From CAYYYW01 sp964476245 (GTDB lineage: Bacteria > Patescibacteriota > Microgenomatia > UBA1406 > HO2-37-13b), in the NCBI GenBank assembly GCA_964476245.1, contig CAYYYW010000019.1, positions 1-20,433 on the forward strand: a DNA stretch of 20,433 bases, read 5' to 3'. Both the position numbers and the translations under genes were made by a program. Below are positions 15,800-20,433 of the stretch, in pieces. Position 1 is the first letter of the stretch; each line of letters opens with the position of its first letter. The notes below the pieces were generated by a model. The model ran no database searches. It saw only the letters and a list, made by a program, of their open reading frames with translations, and was not told where the DNA came from.

Positions 15800-17600
15800 A
15801 TCTTGCCTGCCTGCCTGTCGGCAGACAAGGTCGGCAGACAGGCTACGAAAATTATTTGCCGATTTTTGGCGGAAAAAAAATCATAAGGAAGTTTTACCAA
15901 TTTCTCTGGTACCAAAAGATGATCCGACGACTCTTTTTACTAGTTCAGGGATGCAACCGTTGATTCCGTATTTGATGGGCGAACCGCATCCTTTGGGTAA
16001 GAGATTATACAACATCCAACCATGTTTTCGCAGTCAAGACATTGAGTACGTTGGCGACAATCGTCATACTACCTTTTTTGAAATGGTGGGAAATTGGTCG
16101 TTGGGTGATTATTTTAAAGAAGAACAGCTTGAATGGTGTTTAGAGTTTTTTACCGGAGTCCTTGGTCTTCCAAAAAAGAAATTATTTGTAACTGTTTTTG
16201 CCGGAACGAAAGAAGTTCCTCGTGATGAAGAATCAGCGGCAATTTGGAAAAAATTGGGTATTTCCAAAGAGCGGATTTTTTATTATGGAGCAGAAAAAAA
16301 CTGGTGGTCAAGATCTGGTACTCCAGACAAGATGCCTCCAGGTGAAATTGGTGGGCCCGATTCTGAAATGTTTTATGACTTCGGGACATCACATAATCCA
16401 AGTTTTGGTAAGGTTTGCCATCCAAATTGCGACTGTGGACGGTTTTTAGAAATAGGCAATTCGGTTTTTATTCAATATAAAAAGAAAGAAAACGGACAAT
16501 TAGAAGAGTTACCGCAAAAAAATGTTGATTTTGGGGGAGGGTTAGAAAGAATTTTGGCGGCATTAAATAATGATCCACATGTGTTTAAAAGTGATGTATT
16601 TTTACCAGTAGTTGAAGTGATTAAAAGATTCTTAGATAACGACTCTAAAAAAGAAGAACTTGATTCTTTTATACAAGTAATAGCTGACCATCTAAAAGGA
16701 GCACTGTTTATGATAAAAGAGGGAATTCAGCCGAATAATAAATTACAAGGATATGTTTTAAGAAGATTGATAAGAAGATCAGTTGTTAAAATGATGCAGT
16801 TGAATATTGTTCCATTAAAGTCAACGCCGGCAATTTGTCAAAAAATAGTTGAAATTTATTCAGGGACTTATCTTGAAATAAATAATTCGCACACCATAAT
16901 TTCTACCATTACCAAAGAAATTGATGATTTTTTAAGAACGATTGATAAGGCAACAAAATTATTACAAACTCAACTGATAACAGGTAAACTATTATTCTAT
17001 CTTCATCAGAGTTATGGCCTCCCTTTTGAGATAGCTCAGGAGTTATTACATCAATGGGGGAAGCCAATTGGAGAAAAAGAAAAAAAACAGTTTGATGAAG
17101 AACAACGAAAACATCAAGAGCTTTCTCGCACTACATCAGTAGGTATGTTTAAGGGTGGTTTGGCCAATCAGTCAGAACAGACAATTAAATATCATACAGC
17201 GACCCATCTTCTTCATCAGGCTTTAAAAGACATGTTTGGGAACGAAGTTCGCCAGGAAGGTTCAAATATTACCGCCGAAAGATTAAGATTTGACTTTCAA
17301 CTTTCAAAAAAACCGACAGACGATGAAATAAAAAAAATTGAAGATACTATTAATCAAAAAATAAAAGGAAATCTGCCTGTTTATTTTAAAGTTATGCCAA
17401 AAGATGAGGCGTTTAAAATAGGCGCGGCCTCTTTTTTTAAAGAAAAATACGGCGATCAGGTAAAAGTTTATTTTATTGGTAATTATTCCAAAGAATTCTG
17501 TGGCGGGCCTCATGTGAAAAATACGTCAGAGATTGGTTCATTCAAAATCATTAAAGTCAAAAAAATTGGCAGTAATTTAATGAGGATTTATGCCAAGTGA
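15780..17600 (+). CDS. alaS: Alanyl-tRNA synthetase, short form with an inserted N-terminal repeat
   Basis: Class II synthetase that charges tRNA-Ala and edits mischarged Ser/Gly. Of 606 residues, the catalytic core starts at LRKLFADFW (22 onward) and has motif 2 around CFRSQ (R84) and HTTFFEMVGNWSLGDY (96-111), then the motif 3 stretch GGGLERILAAL (about 251-261). The editing domain keeps its zinc ligands: HTATH (472-476) and CGGPH (C574, H578). The protein stops soon after, at MRIYAK, so the C-Ala domain found in typical ~870-residue enzymes is absent; short AlaRS forms are, as far as I recall, common in Patescibacteria. Residues 8-21 are encoded by a 42-bp palindromic repeat; without it the N-terminus would read MSLTHFKS-LRKLF, as in ordinary AlaRS. 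Single gene, divergent from nnrD. Confidence 0.95.
   Translation: MSLTHFKSCLPACRQTRSADRLRKLFADFWRKKNHKEVLPISLVPKDDPTTLFTSSGMQPLIPYLMGEPHPLGKRLYNIQPCFRSQDIEYVGDNRHTTFFEMVGNWSLGDYFKEEQLEWCLEFFTGVLGLPKKKLFVTVFAGTKEVPRDEESAAIWKKLGISKERIFYYGAEKNWWSRSGTPDKMPPGEIGGPDSEMFYDFGTSHNPSFGKVCHPNCDCGRFLEIGNSVFIQYKKKENGQLEELPQKNVDFGGGLERILAALNNDPHVFKSDVFLPVVEVIKRFLDNDSKKEELDSFIQVIADHLKGALFMIKEGIQPNNKLQGYVLRRLIRRSVVKMMQLNIVPLKSTPAICQKIVEIYSGTYLEINNSHTIISTITKEIDDFLRTIDKATKLLQTQLITGKLLFYLHQSYGLPFEIAQELLHQWGKPIGEKEKKQFDEEQRKHQELSRTTSVGMFKGGLANQSEQTIKYHTATHLLHQALKDMFGNEVRQEGSNITAERLRFDFQLSKKPTDDEIKKIEDTINQKIKGNLPVYFKVMPKDEAFKIGAASFFKEKYGDQVKVYFIGNYSKEFCGGPHVKNTSEIGSFKIIKVKKIGSNLMRIYAK
15802..15843. repeat. 42-bp GC-rich palindromic element inside alaS
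   Basis: About two-thirds G+C in an AT-rich gene. It contains CTTGCCTGCC paired with GGCAGACAAG (15802-15811 and 15820-15829, one mismatch), GCCTGTC paired with GACAGGC (15813-15819 and 15837-15843, perfect), and two direct GTCGGCAGACA units. Its length is a multiple of three and it carries no stop, so the alaS frame is kept. Similar in-frame palindromes are known from Rickettsia (RPEs); I recall related CLPACRQ-type peptides in Patescibacteria proteins. No other copy is seen in this window. Confidence 0.85.
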
Positions 17601-17607
17601 TTATTTT

Positions 17608-17616
17608 TGGTATAAT
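17608..17616 (+). promoter_or_regulatory. Extended -10 promoter of the beta-propeller gene
   Basis: TGG-TATAAT lies just after the alaS stop and 16 bases before the ATG at 17633 (10 before the alternative GTG). It supports separate transcription from alaS with a very short leader. Confidence 0.6.
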
Positions 17617-17632
17617 TGAATAAATTGTGAAC

Positions 17633-19642
17633 ATGGAAAATAAGAAAATTATTATTATAGTGGCAGTTGTAATTTTGTTTGTTGGTATTTTTGTAAGGTT
17701 AAAATCAAAGGATAAACCGTATTTTAGAGTAAAACCACCAATATCGGAAGTTCCAACGCCTTCAATAATTCCTAAATTTGAGAAATTCGAGACTTTTAAG
17801 TCGGAAAAGGAATTTAAAGATTATATAGCAAAGGGACAAGTAATATCTGATCAACGTGCTATAGCAACAGGAACATTGAGAGATTCACAATCAAAGACTT
17901 CAGAAGCTGCTCCGGACGAGGTTGTTCTACAAGATAAAAAAGAAATTCCTGAAGAGGTTTCTCAAACAAACATTCAGGTGTTCGGGGTTGATGAACCCGA
18001 CATTGTTAAAACAGACGGGGAGGAATTGTATGTCTCCACGTCCCCGATCAATATTAGGCCAATGCCTCAGATGGAACCTGGAGGCAGACTAGAGTCAGAC
18101 ATTAAGGACAGAACATCTTTTTATCAAGGAGGAACAAAATTAGTAAAGGCGTTTCCTCCTTCGGAAATTAGAGTTGATTCTTCAGTTGACAAGAATGGAG
18201 ACTTATTGTTGTATAAAAATAATTTAATAATTCTTACGGACAGTATAATTTACGGATACGATGTCTCTGATACAAAAAATCCCGAGAAAAAATGGGAGTT
18301 AAAATTTGAAAATAACAGCAGAAAAGCTCAAGCGAGATTATTTAATAAAAAACTATATGTTGTGGCTGTATCAAACATTGACTATTCTCATCCTTGTCCA
18401 CTAAAACCGTTTAGACAGGGAGAGACTGATGTTGAAACATTTTGTGATGAAATATACAGACCAAAAATACATACACCAGTAAGCGTGATCTATTCCGCAG
18501 TAATAATAGATCCTAAGAACGGGCGTATAGAAAATAAAATTTCCTTTGTTGGTTCTCCACAGTCTTCAATCATTTATATGTCAAGAAAGGGACTATATGT
18601 TACGTATGGTTATCAAAGCGACCAGATTTCGTTTTTTTTGGATTTTGCCCAACAGAACAGAGATATTTTTCCTCAAGAGACAGTAGATGATTTACGCAAA
18701 ATTAATAATTATGATATAAGCGAGAGAGCAAAGTTAATAGAACTAGAGAATATTATTAACCAATACATTAATTGGTTGTCAAGCGATGACAGAATTAGAA
18801 TGGAAAATGAACTACAAAACAGGATGAGACGATACGTTGAAGAATACGGAAGAAACTTAGAGAGAACTGGAATAGTGAAGCTTAGTGTAGATAATTTAAG
18901 AATTAAAGCGATAGGTTCCGTTCCTGGTAAAGTACTAAATCAATTCTCGCTTGATGAGTATCAAGAATATTTAAGAATAGCCACAACAATCGGCGAAAGA
19001 AGAACAACCACTTTTCCCTACTTTGGCAGTATTTCTATGGAATCGGCCAATGATGTATATGTATTAGATAAGGAATTGGATATGCGGGGATTCATTAAAA
19101 ACTTAGGGATTACTGAACAAATATATGGAGTAAGATTTGTGGGTGATAGAGGGTATGTGGTGACATTTAGGCAAACAGACCCGCTTTTTGTAATAGACTT
19201 ATCAAATCAGGAAAACCCGAAATTAAAAGGCGAACTTAAGATTCCTGGGTATTCTTCCTATCTTCATCCAGTTACGCAGCATTATTTAATTGGAGTTGGG
19301 AAAGAAAACCAATATGTAAAGATTTCTCTTTTTGATACGAGTTCTTCAGACAATCCAATCGAACTAGATAAATACATCCTCAATGATTATTGGTCGGATA
19401 TTTTGAATACGCACCATGCTTTTTTACTTGATGATAGACATAAAATATTTTTCCTGCCAGGAAGCAATAAGGCCTATATATTTTCCTACGAAGGAGATGG
19501 ATTAAGATTAATAAAAACCATAAATCAAACAAACGCAAAAAGAGCGGTTTATATTAATGATTATTTATACATCGTAGGAGATGATAAAATTATAGTACTG
19601 GATGAAGAAAGTTGGGAGAAAGTAAATGAAATAGAGATTTAA
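17633..19642 (+). CDS. Membrane-anchored protein with C-terminal beta-propeller domain (COG4880-like)
   Basis: 669 residues from the ATG. An N-terminal helix (about 4-22, rich in Ile/Val) after MENKK is an uncleaved anchor or signal; a Pro-rich linker follows. The segment TNIQVFGVDEPDIVKTDGEELYVS (about 111-134) is the hallmark of the secreted beta-propeller family. Blade-like repeats then run to the end, such as YGVRFVGDRGYVVTFRQTDPLFVIDLSNQENPKLKGELKIPGYSSYLHP. A charged helical insert (about 340-410) interrupts the propeller. Function is not known; extracellular binding is likely. A GTG six bases upstream (17627) is an equally possible start. It stands alone between alaS and lexA, and no terminator is obvious after it. 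Confidence 0.88.
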   Translation: MENKKIIIIVAVVILFVGIFVRLKSKDKPYFRVKPPISEVPTPSIIPKFEKFETFKSEKEFKDYIAKGQVISDQRAIATGTLRDSQSKTSEAAPDEVVLQDKKEIPEEVSQTNIQVFGVDEPDIVKTDGEELYVSTSPINIRPMPQMEPGGRLESDIKDRTSFYQGGTKLVKAFPPSEIRVDSSVDKNGDLLLYKNNLIILTDSIIYGYDVSDTKNPEKKWELKFENNSRKAQARLFNKKLYVVAVSNIDYSHPCPLKPFRQGETDVETFCDEIYRPKIHTPVSVIYSAVIIDPKNGRIENKISFVGSPQSSIIYMSRKGLYVTYGYQSDQISFFLDFAQQNRDIFPQETVDDLRKINNYDISERAKLIELENIINQYINWLSSDDRIRMENELQNRMRRYVEEYGRNLERTGIVKLSVDNLRIKAIGSVPGKVLNQFSLDEYQEYLRIATTIGERRTTTFPYFGSISMESANDVYVLDKELDMRGFIKNLGITEQIYGVRFVGDRGYVVTFRQTDPLFVIDLSNQENPKLKGELKIPGYSSYLHPVTQHYLIGVGKENQYVKISLFDTSSSDNPIELDKYILNDYWSDILNTHHAFLLDDRHKIFFLPGSNKAYIFSYEGDGLRLIKTINQTNAKRAVYINDYLYIVGDDKIIVLDEESWEKVNEIEI

Positions 19643-19684
19643 TTCCGAGTTTAAAAAAACATTAAAGCCTATATAATTTTACGA

Positions 19685-19713
19685 TTGACACAGAATAAAT
19701 AGTCGGGTATTCT
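19685..19713 (+). promoter_or_regulatory. lexA promoter (leaderless)
   Basis: A consensus -35 TTGACA (19685-19690), a 17-bp spacer and TATTCT (19708-19713) precede the ATG by six bases. It is the best sigma-70-type promoter in the window. Confidence 0.8.
19692..19713. promoter_or_regulatory. Candidate LexA operator overlapping the lexA promoter
   Basis: AGAATA-N10-TATTCT is a perfect dyad with 6-bp arms. The right arm is exactly the -10 hexamer and the left arm lies just behind the -35, so a dimer bound here would block RNA polymerase. It resembles neither the CTGT-N8-ACAG nor the GAAC-N4-GTTC SOS box, so the assignment rests on position and symmetry only. Confidence 0.45.
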
Positions 19714-19719
19714 ATATGC

Positions 19720-20364
19720 ATGATTAAGAGCAAGACTATTACCAAGAGGCAGAAAGAATTACTTTTCATAATCTACAATTATATAAAAAATGAAGGCTAT
19801 CCTCCAACCTTTGAAGAGATGAGAGAGAAACTTAATGTTTCTTCTAATCAATCGGTTATTGATCTTCTTAATAAATTAGAGAGGCAAAAGATCATTAAAC
19901 GTAATCCTTCAATTGCTCGAAGTATTGCTATTCTTCCTGTCGGTTATGAAATCTTAGGTAATCCGCCACTGGCTCCTTTTTTAGGAATTTCTTCTGCGGG
20001 TATTCCTATTGATGCAATTGAAATATCAGGCGAGTGGAAACAGATATCAACTGATGTCTCTCAATTTTCCGATAAAGTCTTTCTTTTGAAAATTTCAGGC
20101 GATTCAATGATTAATGCGGGGATAGAAGACGGCGATATAGTTTTGGTTAAATCTGAAAAAGAATTTGTTTCGGGCAACATCGTCTTAGTTCGTATTGGAG
20201 ATAACGTGACTGTAAAACGATTTATTTCCGATGATAAACCGCCCTATATTTACCTAAAGCCCGAAAATCCCAAATATGATATTATATTGGCTACCCATGA
20301 AATGAAACTTGAGGGAAAGGTTATATCAGTTTTAAAAAACGGCTATTGGAAGCAGATTATCTAA
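19720..20364 (+). CDS. lexA: LexA-type SOS repressor / S24 peptidase
   Basis: 214 residues. The N-terminal winged helix (1-70) contains TKRQKELLFIIYNYIKNEGY and PPTFEEMREKLNVSS, the LexA DNA-binding pattern. The C-terminal S24 domain has the Ala-Gly self-cleavage site (A93-G94 in ISSAGIP), the catalytic Ser in ISGDSM (S129) and the Lys in VTVKRF (K166), so RecA-stimulated autocleavage should work. Length and layout are ordinary for LexA. The ATG is six bases after the -10, implying a leaderless mRNA, and a dyad in the promoter could mediate autoregulation. The next ORF begins four bases after its stop and may be part of the same operon. Confidence 0.95.
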   Translation: MIKSKTITKRQKELLFIIYNYIKNEGYPPTFEEMREKLNVSSNQSVIDLLNKLERQKIIKRNPSIARSIAILPVGYEILGNPPLAPFLGISSAGIPIDAIEISGEWKQISTDVSQFSDKVFLLKISGDSMINAGIEDGDIVLVKSEKEFVSGNIVLVRIGDNVTVKRFISDDKPPYIYLKPENPKYDIILATHEMKLEGKVISVLKNGYWKQII

Positions 20365-20368
20365 TCAT

Positions 20369-20433
20369 ATGCCAACACAAAAAATCAATCAGGCCCAAAT
20401 GATTCTTAACAAAATTTTTAAAGATCCGCAAAT
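20369..20433 (+). CDS. Start of an unidentified gene, cut by the window end
   Basis: An ATG four bases after the lexA stop opens a frame of 21 full codons (MPTQKINQAQMILNKIFKDP and on) that runs off the window. The short spacing and shared strand suggest cotranscription with lexA, where SOS-regulated genes are often found, but too little is present to name it. Confidence 0.55.
   Translation, partial: MPTQKINQAQMILNKIFKDPQ

Noticed and set aside
1..20433. Alternative genetic code (UGA as Gly or Trp)
   Set aside because: Several intact genes end at TGA with natural C-termini (argS, the sortase, alaS), and Trp is encoded by TGG.

Overview
The window is AT-rich, gene-dense DNA with compact intergenic spaces, the standard genetic code (genes end in TGA, TAA or TAG; Trp is TGG) and short versions of core enzymes. 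A membrane-anchored VanW-type protein, a sortase, a class A penicillin-binding protein, a baseplate-J-like membrane protein, a COG4880-type beta-propeller protein and a short alanyl-tRNA synthetase together suggest a candidate-phylum-radiation (Patescibacteria) bacterium, perhaps of the Microgenomates side. That placement is an inference from gene content, not from a marker phylogeny.

Left block (1-4821, minus strand): argS, then an argH-argG operon transcribed toward argS. Upstream of argH is a 165-nt leader that is the most interesting object in the window. It has a promoter, a 24-codon leader peptide with tandem AGG-AGA arginine codons at codons 13-14, a pre-emptor helix, a 12-bp antiterminator helix that also captures the terminator's C-run, and a strong GNRA-capped intrinsic terminator followed by seven T's. 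The arrangement matches classical ribosome-mediated attenuation, here apparently sensing arginyl-tRNA supply. The argHG cassette is flanked by two direct copies of a roughly 165-bp sequence consisting of the 5' end of argS plus its upstream region. The second copy carries a dead argS start (ATG to ATA), which looks like the scar of the cassette's insertion or duplication.

Middle block (4822-13647): a calcineurin-like phosphoesterase converges on a VanW-domain protein, the two sharing a TTAA stop. Divergent from the VanW gene runs a plus-strand surface cluster: a transmembrane-anchored solute-binding protein, an actin-like/baseplate-J-like membrane protein, a sortase and a bifunctional PBP.

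Right block (13683-20433): a minus-strand trio (NAD(P)H-hydrate dehydratase and two membrane-anchored proteins of unknown function) diverges from alaS. alaS carries a 42-bp GC-rich palindromic element inserted in frame in its N-terminus and lacks the C-Ala domain. A secreted beta-propeller protein, LexA and a truncated ORF follow.

A recurring feature is the promoter layout. In argS, the phosphoesterase gene, nnrD and lexA the -10 hexamer ends exactly six bases before the ATG, so the transcripts should be leaderless, while argG inside its operon has a clear Shine-Dalgarno sequence. I see no tRNA, rRNA, CRISPR array, transposase or prophage gene.
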